From the NCBI GenBank assembly GCA_913065125.1, contig CAJYAG010000001.1, forward strand, positions 744,001 through 808,000: a DNA stretch of 64,000 nt. Reading direction: 5' to 3'. Below the pieces are notes generated by a model, which saw nothing but the letters and a program-made list of their open reading frames with translations, had not been told where the DNA came from and did no database searches. The DNA comes from an uncultured Flavobacteriaceae bacterium (GTDB lineage: Bacteria; Bacteroidota; Bacteroidia; Flavobacteriales; Flavobacteriaceae). Shown piece by piece: positions 7,719-17,546 of the stretch. A program made the translations under genes and the position numbers. Numbering within the stretch: position 1 is the stretch's first letter; every line of letters starts with the position of its first letter.

Positions 7719-8135
7719 ATGACAATTAAAGTAGAAACTACAATTAATGCTTCTTTAGAAAAAGTTTGGGAATTATGGACCAACCCAAAACATATTACAC
7801 AGTGGAATTTTGCATCAAACGAATGGTGTTGTCCAACTGCAATCAATGATTTAAAACCAAATGGAGACTTTGTTTGGCGAATGGAAGCAAAAGATGGCAG
7901 TATAGGATTTGATTTTATAGGAACTTATCAAACTGTAATAATTAATGAGTTTATTTCATATAAAATGGAGGACGGGCGAATTGCAAATATTACATTTTCA
8001 GCTCAAGAAAACGGAATTCAAATAACAGAAGAATTTGAAACTGAAGGTACAAATTCTGATGAACAACAAAGAGCTGGTTGGCAATCTATTTTAGAAAACT
8101 TTAAAAAATATGTAGAATCAATTGAAACTTTTTAG
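7719..8135 (+). CDS. SRPBCC (AHSA1-like) family protein
   Basis: The 138-residue protein has the START/Bet v 1-like fold signature of the AHSA1 group: TINASLEKVWELWTNPKHI at the start, then FVWRMEAKDG, GTYQTVIINEFISYKM and a C-terminal helix AGWQSILENFKKYVE. Such proteins bind hydrophobic ligands or act in stress responses, and the ligand is unknown here. It follows the YdeI-CDGSH gene by 23 nt, so the two are probably one transcript. No signal peptide is present. Confidence 0.8.
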   Translation: MTIKVETTINASLEKVWELWTNPKHITQWNFASNEWCCPTAINDLKPNGDFVWRMEAKDGSIGFDFIGTYQTVIINEFISYKMEDGRIANITFSAQENGIQITEEFETEGTNSDEQQRAGWQSILENFKKYVESIETF

Positions 8136-8182
8136 TTCGTAAATTCAAAATATTATTGTTTCACACAGTTTTAATTTCTGTC

Positions 8183-8190
8183 TATATTTG
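8183..8190 (+). promoter_or_regulatory. Predicted -7 promoter element for the TIG/BNR lipoprotein gene
   Basis: TATATTTG is a perfect TAnnTTTG match ending 19 nt before the lipoprotein ATG. A TTG at 8156-8158 is 24 nt upstream, slightly too far for the normal spacer. Confidence 0.45.
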
Positions 8191-8209
8191 CATTAAATAA
8201 ATCCTTCAA

Positions 8210-9433
8210 ATGAAAAAAATTGCTTTACTACTATTCATTTTACTTGCTGCTTGTTCAAAAAGCGAAGAAGAACTCCCAAGTACAGAAACTTTAATTACTA
8301 ATATTTCTCCAAAAAGAGTTAAATATGGTGACACAATTACCATAACCGGGAAAAACTTACACAAAGGAATTAATGCAAATTTTAGTTATCTTAATAAAGC
8401 TTACATTAACTATAACCGAACTATACAATATTGGGATTTTATTTATGGGTCAGATATAAAAGCAACCTTTAAGGTACCAGAATTAGTTCATGAAGATATA
8501 TTACTAACTACATCAACAGACAATAAATTAAACATGAAATATCATGGTGTAATTAAACTAAAACATGACTTGTGGTTTAATGATTATCAGGTAATTGATA
8601 AAAACACAGCTTATGCAATAGATAGAGGTAAGTTATATAAATCTACTAATGGATATTATAATTGGGAAGATATATATACTGCACCTGAAAAACACTACAT
8701 TTCTTCAATATATTATTTAGATGATACTAATATTTGGATTTCTTTAATAGACGATACATACAAAGGTCCTTATATAAGTATGTATCATTCAAGTGATGGT
8801 GGAAAAAACTTCACTTTTAAATATCCTATTAAAGGAAATTATTCTATTGACAGTACAACAAAAATTAAATATTTCTCTAATAATAATGGTTATTTTATGA
8901 CTGGAAATCAAGAAATGTTTTTTGTTAATAACAACAATACTCCTAAAAACATCTATGATCATTTTCCTAATTTAAACTCCTTGCCTTTTGGAAAAATAGA
9001 TGTTTATGATTTTACAGCCATCAATGAAAATCTAATTTTCTTAGCATCAAACAACTCTCCATATCTTATTAAAATAGACAATGGTCAAGTTTCGTATTCA
9101 CAATTCCAAAGGCAAGCTTCTGCTCCACAATTCTTAGACAATATTGGTTATGTTAGGGTTGGTGATGAAATCCACAAATCTGTTGATTATGGCAACACAT
9201 GGACTAAAGTTTATGACGGTAAGTTTTCTAGTGTACGTTTTTTAACCAAAGATATTGGTATATTATTAATCTTCGGTGGTTGGCAAATCCCACATTATTT
9301 TATTAGAACTGATGATGGTGGAAGAACTTGGACAGAAAACTCTTACTCTAACGGGAAATATATAGAACCACATGCAGATGATTCTAAAAATTATTCCTGG
9401 TTGTTTTACAATAATATAAAATATATAGAATAA
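8210..9433 (+). CDS. Lipoprotein with IPT/TIG and BNR/sialidase-like repeats
   Basis: A type II signal peptide ends in the lipobox LLAAC, and Cys is followed by SKSEEE, an acidic stretch resembling Bacteroidota lipoprotein export signals, so the 407-residue protein is probably on the cell surface. Residues 30-120 look like an IPT/TIG Ig-like domain (ISPKRVKYGDTITITGKNL). The rest resembles a beta-propeller, with three Asp-box-like motifs: SSDGGKNFTF, SVDYGNTWTK and TDDGGRTWTE. No sialidase active-site set is recognisable, so binding or adhesion fits better than catalysis. A strong bidirectional terminator follows. Confidence 0.7.
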   Translation: MKKIALLLFILLAACSKSEEELPSTETLITNISPKRVKYGDTITITGKNLHKGINANFSYLNKAYINYNRTIQYWDFIYGSDIKATFKVPELVHEDILLTTSTDNKLNMKYHGVIKLKHDLWFNDYQVIDKNTAYAIDRGKLYKSTNGYYNWEDIYTAPEKHYISSIYYLDDTNIWISLIDDTYKGPYISMYHSSDGGKNFTFKYPIKGNYSIDSTTKIKYFSNNNGYFMTGNQEMFFVNNNNTPKNIYDHFPNLNSLPFGKIDVYDFTAINENLIFLASNNSPYLIKIDNGQVSYSQFQRQASAPQFLDNIGYVRVGDEIHKSVDYGNTWTKVYDGKFSSVRFLTKDIGILLIFGGWQIPHYFIRTDDGGRTWTENSYSNGKYIEPHADDSKNYSWLFYNNIKYIE

Positions 9434-9460
9434 AAAAAGCAGCCAAATGGCTGCTTTTTT
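9433..9460. terminator. Bidirectional terminator between the lipoprotein gene and lon
   Basis: AGCAGCC, loop AAAT, GGCTGCT forms a perfect stem with A-runs on the left and T-runs on the right, so it can end transcription of both convergent genes. Confidence 0.9.
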
Positions 9461-9462
9461 TA

Positions 9463-11919
9463 TTATGCTAATTTCTTAGCATTTTTTACTTTTTGTTTTG
9501 TGAGCGCAAGTTCTATTACTTCGCTCATATCTGAAACATAATGAAACGTCAATCCTTTTAAATAAGATTCTTTAATTTCTAAAATGTCTTTTTCGTTTTC
9601 TTTACACAGAATAATTTCTTTAATATTTGCTCTTTTTGCTGCTAATATTTTTTCTTTGATTCCGCCTACAGGCAACACTTTACCACGTAACGTAATTTCT
9701 CCAGTCATTGCTAACTTGTTTTTCACCTTACGCTGTGTAAACACAGAAACCAACGACGTTAACATCGTTACTCCAGCACTTGGTCCATCTTTTGGCGTTG
9801 CACCTTCTGGCACGTGAATATGCACATTGTATTTATCTAAAATCTCAGGATTTACTCCAAAATCTTCTGCATTTGCTTTGATATATTCCATCGCAATTGT
9901 TGCAGATTCTTTCATTACTTTTCCTAAGTTTCCTGTAATTGTTAAATTTCCTTTACCCTTCGATAAAATAGATTCAATAAATAAAATATCTCCCCCAACA
10001 GCTGTCCAAGCCAAACCTGTAACAACTCCAGCAACATCATTTGTTTCATATTTGTCACGTTCTAATCTTGCAGGTCCTAATATTTTTTCAATATCATCAT
10101 TGGTTAATGCAATTTCATAAGTTTCTTCCATTGCAATAGATTTTGCAGCAAAACGCACCACTTTCGCAATTTGTTTTTCCAATCCACGAACTCCAGATTC
10201 ACGTGTATATCCTTCAACAACCTTTTCTATTTGCGCTTTCCCTAACTTTAAATGTTCTTTTGTTAAACCGTGTTCTTTTAATTGTTTTGGCAACAAGTGT
10301 CTTTTTGCAATTTCTGTTTTTTCTTCGATGGTATAACCAGAAACATTGATAATCTCCATTCTGTCTCTTAACGCCCAAGGAATTTCTCCTAAATTGTTAG
10401 CTGTGGCGATAAACAATACTTTAGACAAATCGAAACCAACTTCTAAATAATTATCATAAAACTCTGTATTCTGCTCAGGGTCTAACACTTCTAACATTGC
10501 AGAAGATGGATCTCCTTGATGACTATTACTCAATTTATCAATTTCATCCAATACAAAAACTGGGTTAGCAGTTCCTGCTTTTTTCAAATTCTGAATCAAT
10601 CTTCCTGGCATTGCGCCAATATATGTTTTTCTGTGCCCTCTGATTTCTGCTTCGTCTCGCAAACCACCTAAAGACATTCTAACATATTTTCTTCCCAACG
10701 ATTCTGCAACCGATTTTCCTAGCGACGTTTTTCCAACTCCAGGAGGTCCGTATAAACAGATAATTGGAGATTTCATATCATTTCTCAGTTTTAAAACCGC
10801 CAAATGTTCTATGATTCTTTCTTTAACTTTTTCCAATCCAAAATGATCTCTATCTAAAATCTTTTGAGCTCTTTTTAGATCGAATTTGTCCTCAGAATAT
10901 TCTCCCCAAGGTAATTCTAATAGCAATTCCAAATAACTTCTCTGAACACCATATTCTGCCATTTGCGGATTCATTCTGCGCAAACGAGCTAATTCCTTAT
11001 CAAATGTTTCAGCAACTTCTTTCGCCCATTTCTTCGTTTTAGATTTTTTACGCATTTCTTCTAATTCTTCGTCGTTAGAAACACCACCTAATTCTTCTTG
11101 AATGGTTTTTAATTGCTGATGCAAATAATATTCGCGTTGTTGTTGATCCATATCAGTTCGCGTTTTCGACTGAATATCATTCTTCAACTCTAAACGTTGC
11201 AGTTCTTTATTTAAACGTTTTAACGTTAATAAAGCACGTTCTTTTAAGTTATCTTGCGCTAATAATTCTTGCTTTTCTTTTACGGATAAATCCATGTTTG
11301 ATGAAATAAAATTCACCAAAAACGAATTCGATTGAATGTTTTTAATTGCAAAAGATGCTTCCGAAGGCAACATCGGATTTACTTTAATAATTTGCAATGC
11401 TTGTTCTTTTATTGAATCGATAATTGCGTCAAACTCTTTATTTTTTTCGTCTGTTTTATCTTCTACTGCTGCTTTTGTAGTTGCTTTTAAATACGGTTCT
11501 GTTTGAACAACTTGATCAATTTCAAAACGTTTTTTCCCTTGGATAATTACTGTTGTATTTCCGTCAGGCATTTTTAACACTCGTAAAATTTGTGCTACAA
11601 CACCAATTTTATGAATGTCGTTTTCTGTAGGGTTTTCTACTTCTGGGTTTTTTTGTGCAACAACACCTAAAATTTTATCACCGGCATTTGCATCTTTTAT
11701 CAATTGAATGGAGGCATCTCTTCCTGCTGTAATCGGAATTACAACTCCAGGAAATAACACGGTATTTCTTAAAGGTAAAATTGGTAAAACGGACGGAATT
11801 TCTTCTTTGTTTATAATTTCCTCATCTTCTGGTGTCATCAACGGAATTAATTCCGAATCTTCATCTAACATGTTGTGAAGCGACAAACTGTCTAATCCTA
11901 ATATTTTAGCGTTACTCAT
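9463..11919 (-). CDS. lon: ATP-dependent Lon protease
   Basis: Lon is a hexameric AAA+ protease that degrades misfolded and regulatory proteins in the cytosol. From the ATG at 11919 the protein has 818 residues: an N-terminal LON substrate-binding domain ([19 protein letters not shown]), a coiled coil, an AAA+ module with Walker A GPPGVGKT at residues 391-398 and Walker B VFVLDEID, and a protease domain with Ser714 in DGPSAGV and Lys757 in GGIKEK forming the Ser-Lys dyad. An in-frame TTG 18 nt upstream is possible, but the ATG is preferred. A TTG-N19-TAAGTTTG promoter lies upstream. Confidence 0.96.
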   Translation of the reverse strand: MSNAKILGLDSLSLHNMLDEDSELIPLMTPEDEEIINKEEIPSVLPILPLRNTVLFPGVVIPITAGRDASIQLIKDANAGDKILGVVAQKNPEVENPTENDIHKIGVVAQILRVLKMPDGNTTVIIQGKKRFEIDQVVQTEPYLKATTKAAVEDKTDEKNKEFDAIIDSIKEQALQIIKVNPMLPSEASFAIKNIQSNSFLVNFISSNMDLSVKEKQELLAQDNLKERALLTLKRLNKELQRLELKNDIQSKTRTDMDQQQREYYLHQQLKTIQEELGGVSNDEELEEMRKKSKTKKWAKEVAETFDKELARLRRMNPQMAEYGVQRSYLELLLELPWGEYSEDKFDLKRAQKILDRDHFGLEKVKERIIEHLAVLKLRNDMKSPIICLYGPPGVGKTSLGKSVAESLGRKYVRMSLGGLRDEAEIRGHRKTYIGAMPGRLIQNLKKAGTANPVFVLDEIDKLSNSHQGDPSSAMLEVLDPEQNTEFYDNYLEVGFDLSKVLFIATANNLGEIPWALRDRMEIINVSGYTIEEKTEIAKRHLLPKQLKEHGLTKEHLKLGKAQIEKVVEGYTRESGVRGLEKQIAKVVRFAAKSIAMEETYEIALTNDDIEKILGPARLERDKYETNDVAGVVTGLAWTAVGGDILFIESILSKGKGNLTITGNLGKVMKESATIAMEYIKANAEDFGVNPEILDKYNVHIHVPEGATPKDGPSAGVTMLTSLVSVFTQRKVKNKLAMTGEITLRGKVLPVGGIKEKILAAKRANIKEIILCKENEKDILEIKESYLKGLTFHYVSDMSEVIELALTKQKVKNAKKLA

Positions 11920-11977
11920 AGTATTTATATCTGTCAAGTTGACATTTAATCTTTTATTTCTAATTTTAAAAAAGCTA

Positions 11978-12007
11978 CAAACTTATACTTATTTAATTGA
12001 TAATCAA
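11978..12007 (-). promoter_or_regulatory. Predicted lon promoter
   Basis: On the minus strand TTG (12007-12005), a 19-nt spacer and TAAGTTTG (11985-11978) fit the Bacteroidota housekeeping consensus. The predicted leader is about 50 nt. Confidence 0.6.
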
Positions 12008-12187
12008 TATTATAAGTATAATTACTTTTTAACTTCTACTCTATTAAGACAATTGTTGTGCCAATACGTTTAGGCTACTCGGTTCCGTTTACTTCTAAAG
12101 CCTTTTTTGTAACTTCGCTACATATGTTTCACTTTTTTCATTGAAAAAAACGTGTGATCATCTAAAAATTCATCAACATTACACCAT

Positions 12188-13714
12188 ATGAAAAACAGAA
12201 TTTTACTCTTCTCAGTCATTGGATTTTTATCCTTTTCTAATTCATTTGCTCAAAAAATTGAATTAGGTTATCTTGAACAACAAATTCACAAACTTATGAA
12301 AGACTTTGACGTCCCTGGTCTTTCTATCGGTATTGTGCAAAATGATGCTGTTTTATTTTCGAAAGGGTTTGGAAATTTAGCAATCCACAAAAAAACAAAA
12401 GTTGATGAAAATACCATCTTCGGAATAGGTTCAATTTCAAAATCTTTTACCGCTCTAACTTTAGGTATTTTGGTTGACGAAGGAAAAATAAATTGGGATG
12501 ATAAAGTAACTTCTCATTTACCTTATTTTGAATTGTACGCGCCATATGTTACCAATAACTTTACCATAAGAGATTTACTAACACACAGAAGTGGCTTAAA
12601 AAGTGTTAGCGGCGGAACCCTTTGGTATCACTCAGACAAATCTAGAGTTGATATTATAAAAGGACTCAAATATTTAAAACCAGTATCTGGATTTAGAGAA
12701 AAACCTGCGTATCAAAATGTAATGTTTGTGGTGGCTTCTGAAATTGTTAAAAAAGTTGCTGGAATGACTTGGGATACCTTTCTTAAAACAAGAGTGTTCG
12801 ACAAACTAAAAATGTCTAATAGCACTTCTTTAGCTGCAGATAGAGAAGCAACTGTAAACTTAGCGCAACCTCATATTTGGAATGAGAAATATGAAAAAGT
12901 CACCATAAAACAGGAAAAAGGAGACAACCTTTCTCCAGGTGGATTTATCTATTCATCCGCAAAAGAAATGTCTAATTACATGAGGCTCTTATTGAATGAT
13001 GGAACTTTTAATAATGAAAAAATAGTGAATCCAAAAATAGTCAACGAAATTTTCAAACCACAAATTCTTTATCCACGAGGAGGAGCACCTTTTTACAACG
13101 AATTTACATCTTATGGTTTTGGTTGGTGGCTAACGCTCAAAAATGGTCATAAAATAATTGAACATAGTGGCGGAATTGACGGTATGAGAGCAAATCTTGT
13201 AATGGTAAAAGACATGAATCTTGGTTTTATAATCCTCACAAATGAAGGTAACGAGCCTGTAATATCTTTATTAACTTCCATATTATTAGAGAAATTTCTT
13301 AATGATCCATCTTATAATATCTATAACCGAGTGAAGAAAAATAGAGATAAAAACTTACAGCGAAAAAAAGAATCACCGAAACAGATTGTAAAAATTGCTA
13401 ACACAAAACCATCATTGTCAATTACAAAATATGCAGGAAAATATTCAGACAACATGTATGGAGATATTCTGATAAATGAGATTGAAGGTGGCGAATTAGA
13501 AATTTCATTTTCTCATTCTACCGTTTTTAGAGGAAAATTAAAACATTGGCATTTTGATACGTTTGAAATTGATTGGTACGACATTAGAGTTCCGAACGGA
13601 TTTTTAACCTTTAATTTTAATGCAAAAAGAGAAATACTAGGGTTTTCTATAGATCAAGAAAATTTACTTGATGTAGATTTTAATGAACTAGAAATACAAA
13701 AAAAGAAAGACTAA
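12188..13714 (+). CDS. Beta-lactamase-fold serine hydrolase with C-terminal DUF3471-like domain
   Basis: A signal peptide (to about SFA-Q22) exports this 508-residue protein. It has the class C beta-lactamase/penicillin-binding fold: SISK with Ser82 and Lys85, the second motif Tyr175-Gln176-Asn177, and HSGG with His326 in place of KTG. After about residue 400 a separate beta-rich domain resembles DUF3471. Such proteins are often peptidases or esterases rather than resistance enzymes, so antibiotic resistance should not be inferred. It is monocistronic: a 268-nt region separates it from lon and a strong hairpin follows. Confidence 0.85.
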   Translation: MKNRILLFSVIGFLSFSNSFAQKIELGYLEQQIHKLMKDFDVPGLSIGIVQNDAVLFSKGFGNLAIHKKTKVDENTIFGIGSISKSFTALTLGILVDEGKINWDDKVTSHLPYFELYAPYVTNNFTIRDLLTHRSGLKSVSGGTLWYHSDKSRVDIIKGLKYLKPVSGFREKPAYQNVMFVVASEIVKKVAGMTWDTFLKTRVFDKLKMSNSTSLAADREATVNLAQPHIWNEKYEKVTIKQEKGDNLSPGGFIYSSAKEMSNYMRLLLNDGTFNNEKIVNPKIVNEIFKPQILYPRGGAPFYNEFTSYGFGWWLTLKNGHKIIEHSGGIDGMRANLVMVKDMNLGFIILTNEGNEPVISLLTSILLEKFLNDPSYNIYNRVKKNRDKNLQRKKESPKQIVKIANTKPSLSITKYAGKYSDNMYGDILINEIEGGELEISFSHSTVFRGKLKHWHFDTFEIDWYDIRVPNGFLTFNFNAKREILGFSIDQENLLDVDFNELEIQKKKD

Positions 13715-13747
13715 CATTTTTACCTTATAAATAAGCTCAAAATAATT

Positions 13748-13783
13748 AAATAGCCTTTGTTACATATGTAGCAAAGGCTATTT
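13748..13783. terminator. Palindromic terminator between the serine hydrolase and FKBP genes
   Basis: AAATAGCCTTTG and CAAAGGCTATTT pair almost perfectly around a TACATATGTA centre that is itself a palindrome. It sits between convergent genes. Confidence 0.75.
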
Positions 13784-13808
13784 TGGCAATTCTATAAAAA
13801 TAAGACCT

Positions 13809-14255
13809 TTATTTTATAATTTCGGTATCATTAATTGCAACCACTTCTAGATCAAAAATAAGATCTTTACCTGCTAAAGGATGATTTCCATCTATAACAA
13901 TACTTTCCTCCCCAACTTCTACAATTCGTAAATTCATTTCTTGTCCGTCTGGAGATTTAGAAACAAGTCCCATACCAACTTCTGGTTCTAGATCTTTAGG
14001 AAGTTCTGTTCTTTTTACTTCTTGAATTAGATGCTTATGAATTTCTCCATATGCTTCTTCTTTAGCAACTGTAATCGTTTTTTTTTCATTTATTTTCATG
14101 TCAATTACACCCTTTTCAAAACCAGGAATTAACTGGCCTTCTCCTAAAGTAAATTCTAATGGCTCTTTTCCTTCAGAACTGTCAAAAACTTGTCCGTCAG
14201 GTAACTTTCCTGTGTAATTAACTTTAATCGTGTTGTTTTCTTTAACTTGATTCAT
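13809..14255 (-). CDS. FKBP-type peptidyl-prolyl isomerase, SlyD-like
   Basis: The 148-residue protein starting at ATG 14255 catalyses proline isomerisation and may act as a chaperone. It has the SlyD architecture: a split FKBP domain (VNYTGKLPDGQVFDSS, LIPGFEKGVIDMKINEK) with an inserted flap (KHLIQEVKRTELPKDL) and the NHPLAGKDLIFDLEVV ending. The His-rich metal-binding tail of E. coli SlyD is absent. A longer form starting at 14291 is possible, but it would add a non-conserved basic extension; no signal peptide is convincing, so it is taken as cytosolic. Confidence 0.88.
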   Translation of the reverse strand: MNQVKENNTIKVNYTGKLPDGQVFDSSEGKEPLEFTLGEGQLIPGFEKGVIDMKINEKKTITVAKEEAYGEIHKHLIQEVKRTELPKDLEPEVGMGLVSKSPDGQEMNLRIVEVGEESIVIDGNHPLAGKDLIFDLEVVAINDTEIIK

Positions 14256-14616
14256 ATGATATGTTCTAATTTTAAAAAATATTCTTTGCATAACTCTTAC
14301 ACAGCAAATATTTTAATTTAAACTTACTCAAACAATAGCCGCGAAAACCAAGCCAAGAAACTAAAAAATGAAAATAAAGAGTATAAAATCCAAAATAGGT
14401 GTCCTGTAAAGAGATAGAAACTGCACTGCGCCCCTTTCCAAATGGTCATTCTATTTTAGAATTTTATCAAACATAATTTTATGTAGAATAACCCAATCAG
14501 CAACAATGTCAGTTAAAACAAGGTTAAAAAAAATACTTCCTTAAAAAAATGTATTTTTATTGTGTTTAACTGTCACAAATCGAAAAGCATTTTGTCTATA
14601 GTATAGAAACGTTTCA
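14256..14616. other. Intergenic region between divergent FKBP and sigma-factor genes
   Basis: This 361-nt stretch contains no ORF or RNA gene I can recognise. On the minus strand, 14312-14305 reads AATATTTG, one mismatch from the promoter -7 element, with a TTG about 20 nt upstream, plausible for the FKBP gene. On the plus strand TATTTTTA at 14552-14559 is a weak candidate for the sigma operon. The middle (about 14400-14460) is more G/C-rich than its surroundings and remains unexplained. Confidence 0.4.
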
Positions 14617-15165
14617 TTGAAGGAAAATAATCTACATATCAACCAACTATTAGAACGCTGTAAAAAAGGTGATAATACTGCTCAAATGCAGATTTACAAA
14701 GACTATTACAGAGCTATGTACAACACATCGTTAAGAATACTTAAAGATGAGTTTGAGGCAGAAGACATCATGCAAGAAGCATTTTTAACTGCCTTTACAA
14801 AGTTGGATACATTTATTGGAGAAGTTACTTTTGGAGCTTGGTTAAAACGAATTGTTATCAACAAAAGTTTAACGCAGCTAAAAAAAAATAACAAGTACCA
14901 AGATGTAAAAATGGAAGTAATTAAAGACACTTCTATAGAAACTGAAGACGCTATAGATTACACGACATTACATGCCAGCAAGGTGTTAGAAAGATTAAAT
15001 TCTTTAAAAGATAATTATAGAGTTGTATTAACGCTAAACTTAATTGAAGGGTACGATTATGAAGAAATCGCACAGATATTAGGGTATACGAACGAAAATG
15101 TGAGAACCACTATTTCGAGAGCGAAAAAGAAATTAAAACAACAATTAGTTTTAGAAACAGCATAA
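14617..15165 (+). CDS. RNA polymerase ECF-type sigma factor
   Basis: The 182-residue protein has sigma-70 region 2 (YYRAMYNTSLRILKDEFEAEDIMQEAFLTAF) and region 4 (LNLIEGYDYEEIAQILGYTNENVRTTISRAKKKLKQQL) and lacks regions 1 and 3, as in ECF sigmas. An in-frame TAG lies 18 nt upstream and no ATG follows before the conserved region, so TTG at 14617 is the likely start, which may keep expression low. It heads a four-gene operon with a membrane anti-sigma candidate and two secreted repeat proteins, implying an envelope-stress or surface-signal regulon. Confidence 0.9.
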   Translation: MKENNLHINQLLERCKKGDNTAQMQIYKDYYRAMYNTSLRILKDEFEAEDIMQEAFLTAFTKLDTFIGEVTFGAWLKRIVINKSLTQLKKNNKYQDVKMEVIKDTSIETEDAIDYTTLHASKVLERLNSLKDNYRVVLTLNLIEGYDYEEIAQILGYTNENVRTTISRAKKKLKQQLVLETA

Positions 15166-15177
15166 AAAAACCAAGTA

Positions 15178-15708
15178 ATGAAAGATCAGTTTAATCAATT
15201 TTTTAAAAATACCGACTTCGACATAGAAGAGCCAAGATTTGGTCATCTAGAAAGATTTCAGGATAGATTAAAAAATCCAGCAAAAAAGAAAAAATCTTTT
15301 TCATATAAATGGATGAGCGTTGCAGCATCAGTAATATTAATTGTCGGTTTCTGGTTAGGAGCAAACCTTACCAACAAGACCTTAGTACTAGCTGATGTTT
15401 CGCCAGAAATGCAAGAAGCAGAAATGTTCTTTGTATCTACCATAAAACAAGAATTAAAAACAATAGAAAAATTTAGAAATCCAACAACTGAACGTGTAAT
15501 TGAAGATGCACTTAATCAGTTAGAGAAATTGGATGATAAATACCAAGACTTAGTAAAAGCACTAAATAAAAGCAATAACGACAGACGTGTTGTGTATGCC
15601 ATGATAAGCAATTATCAGAACAGAATAGAAATTTTACAAGATGTCTTAACACAAATTGATGAAATAAAAAACCTAAAAGTAAACAGCAATGATGAAATCT
15701 ACATTTAA
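15178..15708 (+). CDS. Probable membrane-anchored anti-sigma factor
   Basis: The 176-residue protein has a short cytosolic N-terminus (about 45 residues), one membrane span (WMSVAASVILIVGFWLGANL) and a helical extracytoplasmic domain rich in charged residues. This layout and its position 12 nt after an ECF sigma gene fit an anti-sigma factor. No zinc-binding HxxxCxxC motif is visible in the N-terminus, so it is not a canonical ZAS-type anti-sigma. Its 3' end overlaps the next gene by 20 nt. The role is inferred from context. Confidence 0.65.
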   Translation: MKDQFNQFFKNTDFDIEEPRFGHLERFQDRLKNPAKKKKSFSYKWMSVAASVILIVGFWLGANLTNKTLVLADVSPEMQEAEMFFVSTIKQELKTIEKFRNPTTERVIEDALNQLEKLDDKYQDLVKALNKSNNDRRVVYAMISNYQNRIEILQDVLTQIDEIKNLKVNSNDEIYI

Positions 15709-16774
15709 AATAGTACTCCTACTTTTTTTAATCCCTTTGGTGGGTTTTGCTAATAATGATACAAATCTGAAGCAAGAAAAAAGCAAGACAATTAAAAAAC
15801 AATATGCTGTTGACAGAAATGCTACGGTAGATATTGATAATAAATACGGAAATATAAATATTGTTACTTGGAATAAAAACAGCGTTGAAATTACGGTGAT
15901 AATTACGGTAAAAGGAAACGATTTAAGAACTGTTGAAAAAAAATTAAACGGAATTACTGTCGATTTTAACGCAAATTCTAATTTAGTTTCTGCAAAAACA
16001 AGATTCGAAAATTCTTCTAGCAGTTGGAGTTTTTGGGGAAAATCTAACAGCACTAGTTATAAAGTAAATTACACCATAAAGATGCCGGTTTCTAACAACG
16101 TAAAGTTAGACAACGATTACGGAAATATTTTAATCAATGAAATTAACGGAACGGCAGCTATCAATTGCGATTATGGGAAATTGATTATCGGAGACTTAAA
16201 TAGTTCTAATAATGATATCAATATTGATTATTGTAATAGTTCTACAATCAACTTTATGAAATCTGGCTCTATCAATGCAGATTATTCTAAACTTACTGTT
16301 GATAAAACGGATGAAGTAAAAATCAATTCAGATTATTCTAACATAAATATCGGAACAGCAAACACAGTTTCTTACAATGCAGATTACGGAAGCATTACTG
16401 TTGATGATGTTAATAGTATTAATGGGAATTCTGATTATGTAAGCATCCGATTAGGGACTGTTTCTAAAAACTTAAATATTAAAGCTGATTACGGATCAAT
16501 TAGAATAAGTGAATTAGCAAGAGGATTTAACAAAGCAGAAATTACTAGTGAATATGCTGGCATTACAATTGGAACAAAAACAAGCAACAATTTTAATTTT
16601 GAAATGGACCTACACTATTCTAGTTTTAGATATAACGACGACAATGTAGAGATGTATAAAAGCATAGAAAAAGGTTCTAAAAAGCATTACGAAGGAGTTT
16701 ACGGAAAAGGAAAATCGAATTCAAGATTAATTATCAAATCGCAATACGGCGGAGTAAATTTAAAAGAACTATAA
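15689..16774 (+). CDS. Secreted beta-solenoid-like protein (DUF4097-type) with DYG/DYS repeats
   Basis: A signal peptide (MMKSTFKIVLLLFLIPLVGFA) precedes a 340-residue mature protein. From about residue 142 it has a series of roughly 18-20-residue repeats, each with a D-Y-G/S core (NDYGN, NCDYGK, NADYSK, NSDYSN, NADYGS, NSDYVS, KADYGS), ending in TSEYAG. This is typical of DUF4097-like proteins and suggests a right-handed beta-helix in the periplasm or on the surface. The gene overlaps the anti-sigma candidate by 20 nt, so translation is coupled. It may be the sensor or output of the sigma system. Confidence 0.7.
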   Translation: MMKSTFKIVLLLFLIPLVGFANNDTNLKQEKSKTIKKQYAVDRNATVDIDNKYGNINIVTWNKNSVEITVIITVKGNDLRTVEKKLNGITVDFNANSNLVSAKTRFENSSSSWSFWGKSNSTSYKVNYTIKMPVSNNVKLDNDYGNILINEINGTAAINCDYGKLIIGDLNSSNNDINIDYCNSSTINFMKSGSINADYSKLTVDKTDEVKINSDYSNINIGTANTVSYNADYGSITVDDVNSINGNSDYVSIRLGTVSKNLNIKADYGSIRISELARGFNKAEITSEYAGITIGTKTSNNFNFEMDLHYSSFRYNDDNVEMYKSIEKGSKKHYEGVYGKGKSNSRLIIKSQYGGVNLKEL

Positions 16775-16798
16775 TCTAAAAAATAAAAGCAAACAATC

Positions 16799-17527
16799 AT
16801 GAAAAAAATAATCATAACAAGTATCATCTTAACATTGAGTTTCTCTGTAAATGCTCAAAGCTGGTGGAATACCAAAAAAGTAAGAGGAAACGGAAATGTT
16901 ACAACAGAAACTAGAAAAACATCAGATTATGATGGCGTAAGTTTCGATGGAAATTTTGATGTAGAATTAGTAACAGGAAAAGAAGGAAAAATCACTTTAA
17001 AAGGTGAAGAAAACTTATTAAAATATATTGAAGTTGACGTTAAAAGAGGCATCTTAAAAATTCAAGTTCAAAAAGGAATAAACATTAGAACAACAAGAAA
17101 ATTAGTAGTTACAGTTCCTTATAAAGACATCGAAAAAGTTTCTTTGAGTGGTTCTGGAGATGTAACAAGCAACGGAACGATAAAAGCGGATAAATTGTCT
17201 TTTTCTATTGCTGGTTCTGGTGACATGAATGTAACTGTTGATGCAAGTGAAGTAAAAACAAATATAGCTGGCTCTGGAAACATTAAAGTAGACGGAAAAA
17301 CAATGGATTTAAGCTGTAATATTGCTGGTTCTGGAGATATTAATGCTTACGGTTTAAAAGCAACTTCTACTTCTGCTAAAATTGCAGGATCTGGAAATAT
17401 TAGAACTTCTGTTTCTGATAAAATAGTTGCGAAAGTTGTAGGTTCTGGAAACATTTATTACAAAGGAAATCCTGATAAAATTGAGAGTAAATCTCTTGGC
17501 TCTGGAAGCGTAGTTAGCAGAAATTAA
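16799..17527 (+). CDS. Head GIN domain protein (DUF2807)
   Basis: The 242-residue protein has a signal peptide ending near VNAQS and then a DUF2807 domain: DGVSFDGNFDVELVTGKEG, followed by seven repeats with a GSG core (SGSGDV, AGSGDM, AGSGNI, AGSGDI, AGSGNI, VGSGNI, LGSGSV) spaced about 20 residues apart. The repeats should stack into a beta-helix in the periplasm or outer membrane. DUF2807 genes often accompany ECF sigma/anti-sigma pairs in Bacteroidota, as here. It lies 24 nt after the DUF4097-like gene and ends the operon at a clear terminator. Confidence 0.8.
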   Translation: MKKIIITSIILTLSFSVNAQSWWNTKKVRGNGNVTTETRKTSDYDGVSFDGNFDVELVTGKEGKITLKGEENLLKYIEVDVKRGILKIQVQKGINIRTTRKLVVTVPYKDIEKVSLSGSGDVTSNGTIKADKLSFSIAGSGDMNVTVDASEVKTNIAGSGNIKVDGKTMDLSCNIAGSGDINAYGLKATSTSAKIAGSGNIRTSVSDKIVAKVVGSGNIYYKGNPDKIESKSLGSGSVVSRN

Positions 17528-17546
17528 TTGTAATATTAACGTATTT

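Noticed and set aside
9584..10349. Several plus-strand frames opposite lon
   Set aside because: They are antisense shadows of the well-supported lon gene and have no domain or promoter support.
12188..13714. Beta-lactamase conferring antibiotic resistance
   Set aside because: It has the general SxxK fold with HSGG instead of KTG and a DUF3471-like domain, typical of peptidases/esterases; resistance is not supported.
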